This document shows positions 20,063-28,306 of a stretch of DNA of 32,025 nt, one piece after another. Below the pieces are notes generated by a model. The model searched no databases. It saw only the letters and a program-made list of their open reading frames with translations, and was not told the DNA's origin. This stretch comes from Verrucomicrobiota bacterium (GTDB taxonomy: Bacteria; Verrucomicrobiota; Verrucomicrobiia; Opitutales; Opitutaceae), in the NCBI GenBank assembly GCA_023443455.1, contig JAEZUE010000088.1:1-32025 (forward strand), written 5' to 3'. The position numbers were made by a program, and so were the translations under genes. How positions within the stretch are numbered: the stretch's first letter is position 1; the number at the start of each line of letters is the position of its first letter.

Positions 20063-21037
20063 ATGAAACTCCCGACCTCCCTGAAACTCGCGGGCGCCGC
20101 GGCTCTCGCCCTCTCCTCCTCCGCCCTCTCGGCCGAGATCGCGCTCAACGAGCAGTTCGCGATCAGCGGTTACATTGCGGGCTCCGCCTCCTACACCTCC
20201 GTCGACGGCGAAGACGACAGCAACGCCGACATGGACGCGATGAAGCTCACCGCCGTGGCGAAGTTCGCGCCGGTCACCGTGACCACCAGCCTCTACGCCT
20301 TCGGCGCCGGCTCCGGCGACGGCTTCGGCGGCTCCCCGATCTTCCTCGAGGCCTACGGCACCTACGACTTCGGCGACGGCACCACCACCACCGCGGGCAA
20401 GTTCCTCAGCTATCTCGGCTACGAGGCGTTCGACGCGATCAACATGCTGCAAATCAGCTACGCCAACCCGACCGCCGCCTACATCCCCGCCTATCATACC
20501 GGCATCAAGTTCGACAAGGCCACCGACCAGTACAGCATCGGCATCGCCGTCACCGACTCCCTCTACGGCCCCGCCTACTACAAGGGCGACGGCGACCTCG
20601 ACAACGGCGTCGGCTTCGAGGCCATGTTCAGCTACACCGGTATCGAGAACTTCACCTGGTTCACCGGCATCGGCTTCGACACCGGCAACGACGACGACTC
20701 CAAGTCCTTCGTCTTCGACACCTGGGCACAGTACGTCTCCGGCCAGTTCACCTACGCCGCCGAATTCTGCTACGGCAGCACCGACTACAAGGGCGCCCCG
20801 ACCGGCGACGGCTACTTCGTGCTCGGCCTCGTGAAGTACCAGGTCGACGACAAGTGGGCCGCCACCTTCCGCCTCAGCGCCGGCGAGGGCGAGGCCAACG
20901 ACGACTTCGTCCGCGCCACCTTCGCCCCCGCCTACGCGGTCACCGAGCACCTCGATATCGTCGCCGAGTACAGCTACACCGACTACGACGACGTCGACGC
21001 CCACTTCCTCGGCGTGCAGGCCCTCTTCAAGTTCTGA
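20063..21037 (+). CDS. Outer-membrane porin-like beta-barrel protein
   Basis: A 324-residue exported protein. Start ATG at 20063 gives a clear signal peptide (MKLPTSLKLAGAAALALSSS, cleaved near ALSA-EIAL). The mature chain is acidic and rich in Gly, Asp and aromatic residues in alternating patterns (YIAGSASYTSVDGEDDSN, FTWFTGIGFDTGNDDDSK), typical of barrel strands and loops. It ends in ...FLGVQALFKF, whose terminal Phe is the usual recognition signal for the BAM machinery. It is the first gene of the cluster, directly before urtA, and has its own terminator. I infer that it helps urea or other small nitrogen compounds cross the outer membrane, as porins next to urt genes are thought to do. 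The substrate is not shown by the sequence. Confidence 0.82.
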   Translation: MKLPTSLKLAGAAALALSSSALSAEIALNEQFAISGYIAGSASYTSVDGEDDSNADMDAMKLTAVAKFAPVTVTTSLYAFGAGSGDGFGGSPIFLEAYGTYDFGDGTTTTAGKFLSYLGYEAFDAINMLQISYANPTAAYIPAYHTGIKFDKATDQYSIGIAVTDSLYGPAYYKGDGDLDNGVGFEAMFSYTGIENFTWFTGIGFDTGNDDDSKSFVFDTWAQYVSGQFTYAAEFCYGSTDYKGAPTGDGYFVLGLVKYQVDDKWAATFRLSAGEGEANDDFVRATFAPAYAVTEHLDIVAEYSYTDYDDVDAHFLGVQALFKF

Positions 21038-21043
21038 TTCCCC

Positions 21044-21074
21044 GCGGCGTCCCTTCGACGGGACGCCGCTTTTT
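21044..21074 (+). terminator. Rho-independent terminator between the porin gene and urtA
   Basis: A perfect 10-bp stem (GCGGCGTCCC at 21044-21053 with GGGACGCCGC at 21060-21069), a TTCGAC loop and TTTTT (21070-21074). It sits 6 bp past the porin stop and 70 bp before urtA, so urtA is reached either by read-through or from a promoter I cannot identify in that short gap. Confidence 0.9.
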
Positions 21075-21144
21075 CTTCGCGTGGCCCGCCGCGGCGGACC
21101 ACGCGCCCCTTCCGCCCGCTCTCCCCCTCGTACCCAAACATCCC

Positions 21145-22413
21145 ATGCGCACTACCTGGAAAACACTGTTCGCCGGTTCCGCCCTCGCGCTCGCCGGCCT
21201 CGCCTCCTCCCTCACCGCCGCCGAAAAGACCGTCAAGGTCGGCGTGCTCCACTCCCTCTCCGGCACCATGGCCATCAGCGAGACCTCGCTGCGCGACGTG
21301 CTGCTCTTCACCTTCGACGAGATCAACGCCGCCGGCGGCATCAAGGTCGGTGGCGACACCTTCAAGATCGAGCCCGTCGTCGTCGACGGCGCCTCCAACT
21401 GGCCGCTGTTCGCCGAGAAGGCCAAGCAGCTCCTCGAGCAGGACAAGGTCGCCGTGACCTTCGGTTGCTGGACCTCCGTCTCCCGCAAGTCCGTCCTCCC
21501 CGTCTACGAGAAGAACAACGGCCTGCTCTTCTACCCCGTCCAGTACGAGGGCGAAGAGGAGTCGCAGAATGTCGCCTACACCGCCGAGGCCGTGAACCAG
21601 CAGGCCACCCCCGCCGTCGACTACTACCTCGCGGAGGGCAAGAAGAAGTTCTACCTGCTCGGCACCGACTACGTCTACCCGCAGACCACCAACCTCGTGC
21701 TCCTCGAGTACCTGCTCTCCAAGGGCGTGGCGCTCGAGAACATCGGCGGCGGCTTCCGCAAGGACGAGTCCGGCAAGATCATCTCCGCCGGCAAGTACAC
21801 CCCCTTCGGCCACACCGACTACCAGCAGATCGTCGCCGAGATCAAACAGTTCGCCGCCTCCGGCGACGCCTGCGTGATCTCCACCCTCAACGGCGACACC
21901 AACGTGCCCTTCTTCAAGGAATACGCCGCCTCCGGCCTCGACGCCGACACCTGCCCGGTCGTCTCCTTCTCGATCTCCGAGGACGAGTTCCGCGGCCTCC
22001 CCGCCGACCAGCTCGTCGGCCAGCTCGGCTGCTGGACCTACTTCCAGTCGCTGAATACGCCGGCCAACAAGAAGTTCGTCGCCGACTTCCAGACCTGGCT
22101 CTCGAAGAGCACCGTGCCCGGCATCGTCAAGGAAGGCCGCGTCACCTGCTCCCCGATGGTCCTCTCCTACGACGGCGTCTACCTCTGGAAGGCCTGCGTC
22201 GAGAAGGCCGGCAGCTTCGACGTCGACGCCGTGCGCGCCGCGTGGAAGTCGGGCGTCTCCTTCGCCGGTCCCGGCGGCACCGTCACCACCCAGCCGAACA
22301 TGCACCTGACCAAGAACGTGTACATCGGCGAGACCAAGGCCAACGGCCAGTTCAAGGTCCTCAAGTCCTTCGAGAACGTCTACGGCGAGCCCTGGCTCAA
22401 GGGTAAGTTCTGA
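21145..22413 (+). CDS. urtA: Urea ABC transporter, periplasmic substrate-binding protein
   Basis: A 422-residue binding protein that captures urea in the periplasm and delivers it to UrtBC. The start at 21145 gives a signal peptide (LFAGSALALAGLASSLTAA). The mature N-terminus KTVKVGVLHSLSGTMAISE is highly characteristic of UrtA and the related amide-binding protein FmdD/AmiC group. Other landmarks are FGCWTSVSRKSVLPVYEKN, LFYPVQYEGEEESQN, YLLGTDYVYPQTTN and FFKEYAASG. The length matches the family. It is followed by urtBCDE and ureABC in order, which confirms urea over short-chain amides. A terminator follows the gene, as often seen after binding-protein genes that need excess expression. Confidence 0.96.
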   Translation: MRTTWKTLFAGSALALAGLASSLTAAEKTVKVGVLHSLSGTMAISETSLRDVLLFTFDEINAAGGIKVGGDTFKIEPVVVDGASNWPLFAEKAKQLLEQDKVAVTFGCWTSVSRKSVLPVYEKNNGLLFYPVQYEGEEESQNVAYTAEAVNQQATPAVDYYLAEGKKKFYLLGTDYVYPQTTNLVLLEYLLSKGVALENIGGGFRKDESGKIISAGKYTPFGHTDYQQIVAEIKQFAASGDACVISTLNGDTNVPFFKEYAASGLDADTCPVVSFSISEDEFRGLPADQLVGQLGCWTYFQSLNTPANKKFVADFQTWLSKSTVPGIVKEGRVTCSPMVLSYDGVYLWKACVEKAGSFDVDAVRAAWKSGVSFAGPGGTVTTQPNMHLTKNVYIGETKANGQFKVLKSFENVYGEPWLKGKF

Positions 22414-22443
22414 GACGTCGAATCCTCCTCAGTCAGTCATGCC

Positions 22444-22482
22444 AAGGGCGGCGCCGCTAGTCGGTGCCGCCCTTCTGTTTTC
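22444..22482 (+). terminator. Rho-independent terminator after urtA
   Basis: A 12-bp stem with one G-T pair (AAGGGCGGCGCC at 22444-22455 with GGTGCCGCCCTT at 22463-22474), a 7-nt loop and a T-rich tail (CTGTTTT). It is 30 bp past the urtA stop. Partial read-through would set a high ratio of UrtA to permease. Confidence 0.8.
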
Positions 22483-22663
22483 CGGGGCCGCCGGGAAAAA
22501 CACCCTGCGTGAAAACCGACACTTCTGCGCAAAAACGTAACACCACACCGACAATTCCGTAGGAGAGCCCGGGGCGGCCCTGTTCATTTTCGCACACCGC
22601 GCGCTGCCGCCGGCGGGGGTGCTGGTCGGCAATTTCCTCGCGCCCCCATGAATCCCACGCATT

Positions 22664-22680
22664 TGGCCCGATCTCTGCGT
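22664..22680 (+). promoter_or_regulatory. Weak candidate sigma-54 promoter before urtB
   Basis: TGGCCCG-ATCT-CTGC (22664-22678) matches TGGCACG-N4-TTGC except at two positions and shares GGC-C-CG-NNCT-CTGC with the site at 19984-19998. It would start transcription near 22689, only about 9 bases before the GTG start at 22698. That short leader, and the ease of finding such strings in GC-rich DNA, keep the confidence low. Confidence 0.28.
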
Positions 22681-22697
22681 AACGGGTGTCTCCCACC

Positions 22698-24422
22698 GTG
22701 AGATCTACCACCCGCATCGCCCTCCGCCTCGGCGTTCTCCTGTGCCTCGCCGCGCTGCTGCCCGGCCTCGCCTCCGCCGCCGATTCCGCCCGCGACGTCA
22801 TTGTCCGCGCCATCCTCGCCGACTCCCCCGCCCAGCAACGCGAACTCATCGGTTCGCTCTCCGGCGAACCAGACGAGGCCATCCCCGAACTGCTCGGTGC
22901 CTGGCGCAAGGATACACTCTTCCTCCACGAAGCCCCCGACGGCACGTCCGTACCCGTCCAGCTGGTCGGCGAAAAGGATGCCGCCGACGCCCAGGCCGCC
23001 CTCCGCGTCGACAACGGCCAACCGCTGCTCGATGCCGCCGGCACCCCGCTGCGCCTCGTCGGCGCCGACCTCGCCCCCGTCGAGCACACCTCCGGCCTGC
23101 GCCGCTCCATGAAGGCCGTGCTCGACGTGCTCGACCTCGCCTCGCCCGACCTCGAAAAGCGGGTACGCGCCATCCAGGTCGTCGGCTTCGCGCAGGACGT
23201 CGAGAAACTCCCCATCCTCCAGGCCCGCCTTCTGCGGGAAACCGAACCACGCGCCCAGACCACGCTGCGCGAGGCCATCGCCCTCATCGGCCTCAAGGCC
23301 CCCACCGAGGCCGAACAGCTCGCCGCCCTCACCGAGCTGCGCAAGCTCCACACCCTCGCCAGCACCGACCTCGTGAAGGCCTTCCTGCGCGACGCCGAGG
23401 AGGCCAAGAAACCCGCGCTCGCCGACGCCGCGCGCGTCGCCCTGCGGGCGATCGAGTCGCACCGCTCCACCGTCAACTTTCTGGGTACGCTCTTCCGCGG
23501 CGCGTCGCTGGGCAGCATTCTGCTCGTGGTCGCGCTCGGTCTGGCGATCACCTTCGGCCTGATGGGCGTCATCAACATGGCGCACGGCGAGATGATCGCC
23601 GTCGGCGCCTACACGACCTACATCGTCCAGAACCTCTTCGGCACCGGTCTCGCGCTCTCGCCCTTCGGCTTCGCGTTGTCGATCCCCGGCATGAATACAT
23701 CGGGTTGGGCCTACCAGACCTACTTCCTCTTCGCCCTGCCCTGCAGCTTCCTCGCCGCCGCCGCGGTCGGCATCCTGCTCGAGCGCGGCATCATCCAGTT
23801 CCTCTACCGCCGCCCGCTCGAAAGCCTGCTCGCCACCTGGGGCGTCTCGCTCGTGCTCCAGCAGCTCTTCCGCCTGATCTTCGGCGCCAACAACGTCCAA
23901 GTCTCCAGCCCCACCTTCCTCAGCGGCAACTGGACGCTTAACGACATCATCCTCGGCTGGAACCGCGTCTTCGTCATCGGTTTCGCCGGCCTGATCGTGC
24001 TCGGAGTCTGGCTCGTGCTCACCCGCACCTCCCTGGGCCTGCTCATCCGCGCGGTCATGCAGAACCGTGGCATGGCCTCCTGCATGGGCGTGCGTACCCA
24101 ACGCGTGAACATGCTCACCTTCGGCCTCGGCAGCGGACTCGCCGGGCTCGCCGGCGCCTTCCTCAGCCAGATTGGCAACGTCGGTCCCTCGCTCGGGCAG
24201 ACGTATATCGTCGACTGTTTCATGACCGTCGTCGTGGGCGGCGTGGGCAACATCGCCGGCACCGTCCTGAGCGCCTTCGGTATCGGTTTCGCCGACCAGG
24301 CGCTGCAACAGATCCTCGGCAATCCCGTGCTCGGCAAGATCCTCGTGCTGGTCGCCATCATCCTCTTCCTGCAATGGCGCCCCGCCGGCCTCTTCGTCAC
24401 CCGCAGCCGCAGCCTCGACTGA
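22698..24422 (+). CDS. urtB: Urea ABC transporter, permease subunit UrtB
   Basis: A 574-residue inner-membrane permease that forms the urea channel with UrtC. GTG at 22698 opens a signal-like helix (LGVLLCLAALLPGLASA); a GTG at 22686 would add four residues. As in other UrtB proteins, an ~230-residue soluble helical extension precedes the membrane domain. Here it carries HEAT-like helices (VRAIQVVGFAQDVEKLPILQ, and the paired RETEPRAQTTLREAI). From ~265 onward is the branched-chain-amino-acid-type permease domain: GLAITFGLMGVINMAHGEMI, LLERGIIQFLYRRPLESLLATW, and ASCMGVRTQRVNMLTFGLGSGLAGLAGA, the EAA-like loop contacting the ATPase. It follows urtA after a 284-bp spacer that holds the terminator and is upstream of urtC by 53 bp. 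Confidence 0.95.
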   Translation: MRSTTRIALRLGVLLCLAALLPGLASAADSARDVIVRAILADSPAQQRELIGSLSGEPDEAIPELLGAWRKDTLFLHEAPDGTSVPVQLVGEKDAADAQAALRVDNGQPLLDAAGTPLRLVGADLAPVEHTSGLRRSMKAVLDVLDLASPDLEKRVRAIQVVGFAQDVEKLPILQARLLRETEPRAQTTLREAIALIGLKAPTEAEQLAALTELRKLHTLASTDLVKAFLRDAEEAKKPALADAARVALRAIESHRSTVNFLGTLFRGASLGSILLVVALGLAITFGLMGVINMAHGEMIAVGAYTTYIVQNLFGTGLALSPFGFALSIPGMNTSGWAYQTYFLFALPCSFLAAAAVGILLERGIIQFLYRRPLESLLATWGVSLVLQQLFRLIFGANNVQVSSPTFLSGNWTLNDIILGWNRVFVIGFAGLIVLGVWLVLTRTSLGLLIRAVMQNRGMASCMGVRTQRVNMLTFGLGSGLAGLAGAFLSQIGNVGPSLGQTYIVDCFMTVVVGGVGNIAGTVLSAFGIGFADQALQQILGNPVLGKILVLVAIILFLQWRPAGLFVTRSRSLD

Positions 24423-24439
24423 AGCGCGCATCACTCCTG

Positions 24440-24473
24440 CCACCGTCAACCGTCCACTGTTCACCGCCCACTG
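24440..24473 (+). repeat. 'CACCGTCAACCGTCCACTGTTCACC' degenerate repeat before urtC
   Basis: The spacer between urtB and urtC consists almost entirely of near-repeats of CCGTC/CACTG/TTCACCGCCCAC, ending three bases before the urtC ATG. It replaces a normal leader and SD. Confidence 0.5.
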
Positions 24474-24475
24474 GC

Positions 24476-25639
24476 ATGTCCCGCCTCGCCGCCTTCCTCG
24501 CCGCCCGTCGCAATCCCCGCGCCATCTCGCGCGGCGAACTCATCGCCGTGGGCATCCTCGGGGCGCTCGCGATCGTCGTGCTGCCGTTCGCCAACCAGCT
24601 GGGCTGGATCTCCGACTTCACGATCAACCTCTGGGGCAAGTATCTCTGCTACGCGCTGCTCGCCATCTCCGTCGATCTGCTCTGGGGCTACACCGGCCTG
24701 CTCTCCCTCGGCCAGGCCCTCTTCTTCAGCCTCGGCGGCTACATGATGGGCATGCACCTCATGCGCATGATCGGCGATCTCGGCCAATACCGAAAGCCCA
24801 TCCCCGACTTCCTCGTCTTCCTCGGCTGGACCGAGCTGCCCTCGTTCTGGAAACCGTTCTCCAGCTTCCCCTTCGCGCTCCTGATGGTGCTGCTCGTGCC
24901 GGGCGTGCTGTCGTGGGCCTTCGGTTACCTCGCGTTCCGCTCCCGCATCAAGGGCGTCTACTTCTCGATCCTCACCCAGGCGCTCACCTACGGCGCCGCG
25001 CTCATGTTTTTCCGCAACGACATGCTCATGGGCGGCAACAACGGCTTCACCGACTTCAAGTTCATCCTCGGCCACGACATTCGCGACGCCGTCACCCAGC
25101 GCGGCCTCTTCGTCGTCACCGCCGTCACCCTGCTCGTCGTCTACCTCGCCTGCCGCTGGCTCAACGGCACCAAGTTCGGCCTCGTCCAGCAGGCCGTGCG
25201 CGACGGCGAAAACCGCGCCCTCTTCTCCGGCTACGCCACCGCCCACTTCAAGCTCTTCATCTTCATCGTCAGCGGCCTCATCGCCGCGGTCGGCGGCGCC
25301 CTCTACGTGCCGCAGGTCGGCATCATCAACCCGAGCGAGATGACCCCGGAGAAATCCCTCGAGGCCGTCGTCTGGGTCGCCGTCGGCGGCCGCGGCACCC
25401 TGCTCGGCCCGGTGATCGGCGCCGTGGGCGTGAATGCCCTCAAGAGCTGGGCCACCCGCGCCATCCCCGATCTTTGGATTTTGCTCATGGGGGGCCTCTT
25501 CATCCTCGTCGTGCTCTTCCTGCCCGGCGGCGTCGTGAGCATCCCCGGCATCGTCCGCGGCTGGATCGCCAAGCTCCGCAAGCCGGCGGCACCCGCCGCT
25601 CTGCCCGCCGAACCCGCCCCCGCCAAAGCCGAGTCCTGA
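24476..25639 (+). CDS. urtC: Urea ABC transporter, permease subunit UrtC
   Basis: A 387-residue inner-membrane protein, partner of UrtB. ATG at 24476 is chosen because the first helix follows within 35 residues; an upstream frame overlapping urtB has no family features. It has LivM-type topology with ~10 helices: YLCYALLAISVDLLWGYTGL near residue 60 is the typical start of the domain, then SLGQALFFSLGGYMMGMHL, a periplasmic loop, GVYFSILTQALTYGAALMFF, GGNNGFTDF, and the cytoplasmic EAA-type loop with VRDGENRALFSGYATAHFKL. Near the C-terminus WVAVGGRGTLLGPVIGA is the conserved signature. The C-terminal tail is Ala/Pro-rich. The gene is downstream of urtB and upstream of the ATPase gene urtD (51 bp). 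Confidence 0.95.
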   Translation: MSRLAAFLAARRNPRAISRGELIAVGILGALAIVVLPFANQLGWISDFTINLWGKYLCYALLAISVDLLWGYTGLLSLGQALFFSLGGYMMGMHLMRMIGDLGQYRKPIPDFLVFLGWTELPSFWKPFSSFPFALLMVLLVPGVLSWAFGYLAFRSRIKGVYFSILTQALTYGAALMFFRNDMLMGGNNGFTDFKFILGHDIRDAVTQRGLFVVTAVTLLVVYLACRWLNGTKFGLVQQAVRDGENRALFSGYATAHFKLFIFIVSGLIAAVGGALYVPQVGIINPSEMTPEKSLEAVVWVAVGGRGTLLGPVIGAVGVNALKSWATRAIPDLWILLMGGLFILVVLFLPGGVVSIPGIVRGWIAKLRKPAAPAALPAEPAPAKAES

Positions 25640-25654
25640 TCCGGCCTCACGCCC

Positions 25655-25687
25655 AATCAAAAATCGGCAATTCCCAATCGAAAATCT
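25655..25687 (+). repeat. 'AATCAAAAATCGGCAATTCCC' family repeat before urtD
   Basis: Units AATCAAAAATC, GGCAATTCCC and AATCGAAAATC run up to three bases before the urtD ATG. It is the same family as the unit before ureB (27958-27982) and, more weakly, the gltB-gltD spacer. Confidence 0.7.
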
Positions 25688-25690
25688 CCG

Positions 25691-26464
25691 ATGCCTCACG
25701 CCATTCTCACCGTCGAAGACGTCAACAAGACCTACGACGGCTTCCGCGCCATCTCCGACCTGCACTTCTACCTCTTCGAGGGCGAGCTGCGCACCGTCAT
25801 CGGCCCCAACGGCGCGGGCAAATCCACTTTCTTCGACCTCATCTCCGGCCGCGCCACGCCCGACACCGGCAAGATCGAGTTCGGCTCCGACCCGGCCACC
25901 ACCATCGACCTGACCTCGCGCAACGAATACCAGATCAACCGCCTCGGCATCGGTCGCAAGTTCCAGACCCCGAGCGTCTACACCGAGCACACCGTCTGGG
26001 ACAACCTCGTGCTCTCGCTCAAGGGCCCGCGCGGCGTCTTCGCCTCGCTCTTCCATCGTCTCGACTCCTCCGACCGCGACCGCCTGGACGAGCTGCTCAA
26101 GCTCATCCGTCTCGACGGAAAACGCGACTGGAAGGCCGGCCTGCTCGCCCACGGCGAGAAGCAGTGGCTCGAGATCGGCATGCTGCTCGCCCAGGAGCCC
26201 AAGCTCCTGCTCGTCGACGAACCCGCCGCCGGCATGACCGACGAGGAGACGCACCGCACCGGCGAGCTTCTCCTGTCTTTGGCCGGCAAGCACAGCCTCA
26301 TCGTCATCGAGCACGACATGACCTTCGTGCGCCAGATCGCGCAGAACGGCCAGGTCACAGTGCTCCACCAGGGCACCGTGCTCTGCGAGGGCAAGTTCGA
26401 CGACGTCCAGGCCAACCCGAAGGTCCGCGAGGTCTACCTCGGCCGCGGCAAACCGACCAAATGA
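25691..26464 (+). CDS. urtD: Urea ABC transporter, ATP-binding subunit UrtD
   Basis: A 257-residue cytoplasmic ATPase of the LivG type. Walker A is GPNGAGKSTFFD (near residue 38). The Q-loop region reads FQTPSVYTEHTVWDN. The usual LSGGE signature is replaced by the divergent LAHGEKQWLEIGM, which is normal for UrtD. Walker B is LLLVDEPAAGM, followed by the D-loop and the switch His in VIEHDMTFVR. The length and order match urea transporters from other phyla. ATG at 25691 is immediately preceded by an AATCGAAAATC repeat, not an SD. It is followed by a 198-bp spacer with a large hairpin repeat, then urtE. Confidence 0.95.
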   Translation: MPHAILTVEDVNKTYDGFRAISDLHFYLFEGELRTVIGPNGAGKSTFFDLISGRATPDTGKIEFGSDPATTIDLTSRNEYQINRLGIGRKFQTPSVYTEHTVWDNLVLSLKGPRGVFASLFHRLDSSDRDRLDELLKLIRLDGKRDWKAGLLAHGEKQWLEIGMLLAQEPKLLLVDEPAAGMTDEETHRTGELLLSLAGKHSLIVIEHDMTFVRQIAQNGQVTVLHQGTVLCEGKFDDVQANPKVREVYLGRGKPTK

Positions 26465-26473
26465 TACCAATCC

Positions 26474-26600
26474 GGTCACAGAGGGCACGGAGAAGGAAGG
26501 AGAGCACAGAGCAGCCAGTCTTCACGGCGTTCTGTTCTGCTGCTTCCTTCTTCTCTTCCCTCTCTGTGTCCTCCTCTGCCTCTCCGTGCCCTCTGTGACC
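26474..26600. repeat. 127-bp palindromic repeat unit between urtD and urtE
   Basis: Perfect 20-bp inverted arms (26474-26493, GGTCACAGAGGGCACGGAGA; 26581-26600, its exact reverse complement) enclose ~87 bp with further complementarity (for example AAGGAAGGAGAGCACAGAG facing CTTCTCTTCCCTCTCTGTG). It is the best-preserved member of the family seen at about 1768-1842, 2061-2221, 3585-3757 and 4026-4160. Confidence 0.85.
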
Positions 26601-26662
26601 ATCCCGTCCCTCCGTTTCCTGATTTCCTGAGTTCCAGACTCTCCGTCCTTCTGCCGCCTTTC

Positions 26663-27436
26663 ATGTCTGCTCTCCTCCAGCTTTCCTCCGTCGAAACCGA
26701 CATCGGCGGCTCGCGCATCCTCCGCGGCGTCGACCTCGAGGTGAACCCCGGCGAGGTCGTCGCGCTCATGGGCCGCAATGGTGTCGGAAAAACAACGACA
26801 CTGCGCTCCATCACCGGCGTGCTTCCGATCCGCTCCGGCTCGATCACCTTCGCCGGCCAGCCGATCCAACGCCTCTCGTCCGACGCCCGCGCTCGCCTCG
26901 GCATCGGCTACGTGCCGCAGGGCCGCGACATCTTCCCGCACCTCACGGTCGAGGAGAACCTCCACGTCGGCCTCGTCGTCCACGGCGTCAAGGGCGCCGC
27001 CGCCCGCACCGCGCTCGAACGCGTCTACGGCCTCTTTCCCGTGCTGAAGGAGATGCTCTCCCGCAAAGGCGGCATCCTCTCGGGCGGACAGCAACAGCAG
27101 CTCGCGATCGGCCGCGCCCTGCTCACCGGCCCGCGCCTGCTCATCCTCGACGAACCCACCGAAGGTATCCAGCCCTCCATCATCGACCACATCGGCGACA
27201 CGCTCAAGAAACTCAAGGAGGAGGAGCTGCGCCACGACCTCGTCGGCGAGATCAAGCACGCCGTGAAGGCCCTCCACTCCGACGGCAATCTCGCCATCCT
27301 GCTCGTCGAGCAATACGTCGACTTCTGCCGCGAGGTCGCCGACCGCTTCTACGCCATGGACCGCGGCGCCGTCGTCGTCGCCGGCCCCATCGCCAGCCTC
27401 ACCGACGAAGTCGTGAAAGAACACCTCCAGGTCTGA
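26663..27436 (+). CDS. urtE: Urea ABC transporter, ATP-binding subunit UrtE
   Basis: A 257-residue LivF-type ATPase that pairs with UrtD. Walker A is GRNGVGKTTTLRS; GYVPQGRDIFPHLTVEEN is the UrtE/LivF Q-loop signature; ILSGGQQQQLAIGRALL is the ABC signature; LLILDEPTEGIQPSII is Walker B; the switch His position is taken by the family's LVEQYVDF. It is ~25 residues longer than usual for UrtE: between the D-loop and LVEQY there is a charged stretch (KEEELRHDLVGEIKHAVKAL) that I do not recall in other UrtE proteins. ATG at 26663 is the only plausible start and lacks an SD. It is followed after 102 bp by ureA. Confidence 0.94.
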   Translation: MSALLQLSSVETDIGGSRILRGVDLEVNPGEVVALMGRNGVGKTTTLRSITGVLPIRSGSITFAGQPIQRLSSDARARLGIGYVPQGRDIFPHLTVEENLHVGLVVHGVKGAAARTALERVYGLFPVLKEMLSRKGGILSGGQQQQLAIGRALLTGPRLLILDEPTEGIQPSIIDHIGDTLKKLKEEELRHDLVGEIKHAVKALHSDGNLAILLVEQYVDFCREVADRFYAMDRGAVVVAGPIASLTDEVVKEHLQV

Positions 27437-27447
27437 CACGCCAGCCC

Positions 27448-27530
27448 GTAGGAGCCTGCTTGCAGGCGATTCCGCGTTTCTTCGTTCCCTTCGTTTCCTT
27501 CTGTCGCCTTCCGTTTCCGCCCTCCCTGTT
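27448..27530 (+). repeat. REP-like palindrome and 'ttcgtttccttctg' repeat before ureA
   Basis: GTAGGAGCCTGCTTGCAGGC (27448-27467) contains the perfect 6-bp arms GCCTGC-TT-GCAGGC. It resembles REP elements ('gtaggagc...gc') known from other genera. It is followed by imperfect repeats of TTCGTTCCCTTCGTTTCCTT up to the ureA start region. Confidence 0.55.
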
Positions 27531-27538
27531 TCCGCCTC

Positions 27539-27841
<303 letters not shown>

Positions 27842-27846
27842 TTTCC

Positions 27847-27982
27847 GATTTGGGATTGCCGATTTGCGATTCCGTCGACCGACCGACGTCCGATCCCTTC
27901 CCGCTTTCCTGATTTCCACATTCCCGCCTCCGCGCGTACCTCGCGCGCCCGTCCGCCAATCGAAAATCGGCAATCCAAAATC
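27847..27982. repeat. Long inverted repeat in the ureA-ureB spacer
   Basis: Two 25-bp arms (27847-27871 and 27958-27982) match as inverted repeats at 23 of 25 positions; the core is GGATTGCCGATTT / AAATCGGCAATCC. They enclose 86 bp of C/T-rich sequence. The right arm ends nine bases before the ureB start. The RNA could fold into a long hairpin between ureA and ureB. Confidence 0.85.
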
Positions 27983-27991
27983 GAAAATGCC

Positions 27992-28306
27992 ATGATCCCC
28001 GGCGAAATCATCCCTGCATCCGAGCCCGCCTCGCTCCCGGCCAACCCCGGCCTCGCGACTGTCACGCTCGAGATCACCAACACCGGTGACCGGCCCATCC
28101 AAGTGGGCTCGCACTACCACTTTTTCGAGACGAACACCGCGCTGCGCTTCGACCGCGCGGCCACCCGCGGTTTCCGCCTCAACATCCCCGCCGGCACCGC
28201 CGTGCGCTTCGAAGCCGGCGACACCAAACGCGTCGAGCTCGTCGCCCTCGCCGGCACCCGCGAAGTCCACGGCCTCAACGCCCTCACCAACGGCAAGCTC
28301 GACTGA
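27992..28306 (+). CDS. ureB: Urease beta subunit
   Basis: A 104-residue structural subunit of urease. It starts MIPGEIIPASEPASLPANPG, the usual UreB beginning, continues with the beta-barrel signature NTGDRPIQVGSHYHFFETN, LRFDRAATRGFRLNIPAGTA and VRFEAGDTKRVELVALAG, and ends in GLNALTNGKLD. The length is normal. ATG at 27992 follows the AATCGAAAATG repeat; no SD is present. It assembles with UreA and UreC into the (ABC)3 trimer. It sits 61 bp before ureC. Confidence 0.97.
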   Translation: MIPGEIIPASEPASLPANPGLATVTLEITNTGDRPIQVGSHYHFFETNTALRFDRAATRGFRLNIPAGTAVRFEAGDTKRVELVALAGTREVHGLNALTNGKLD

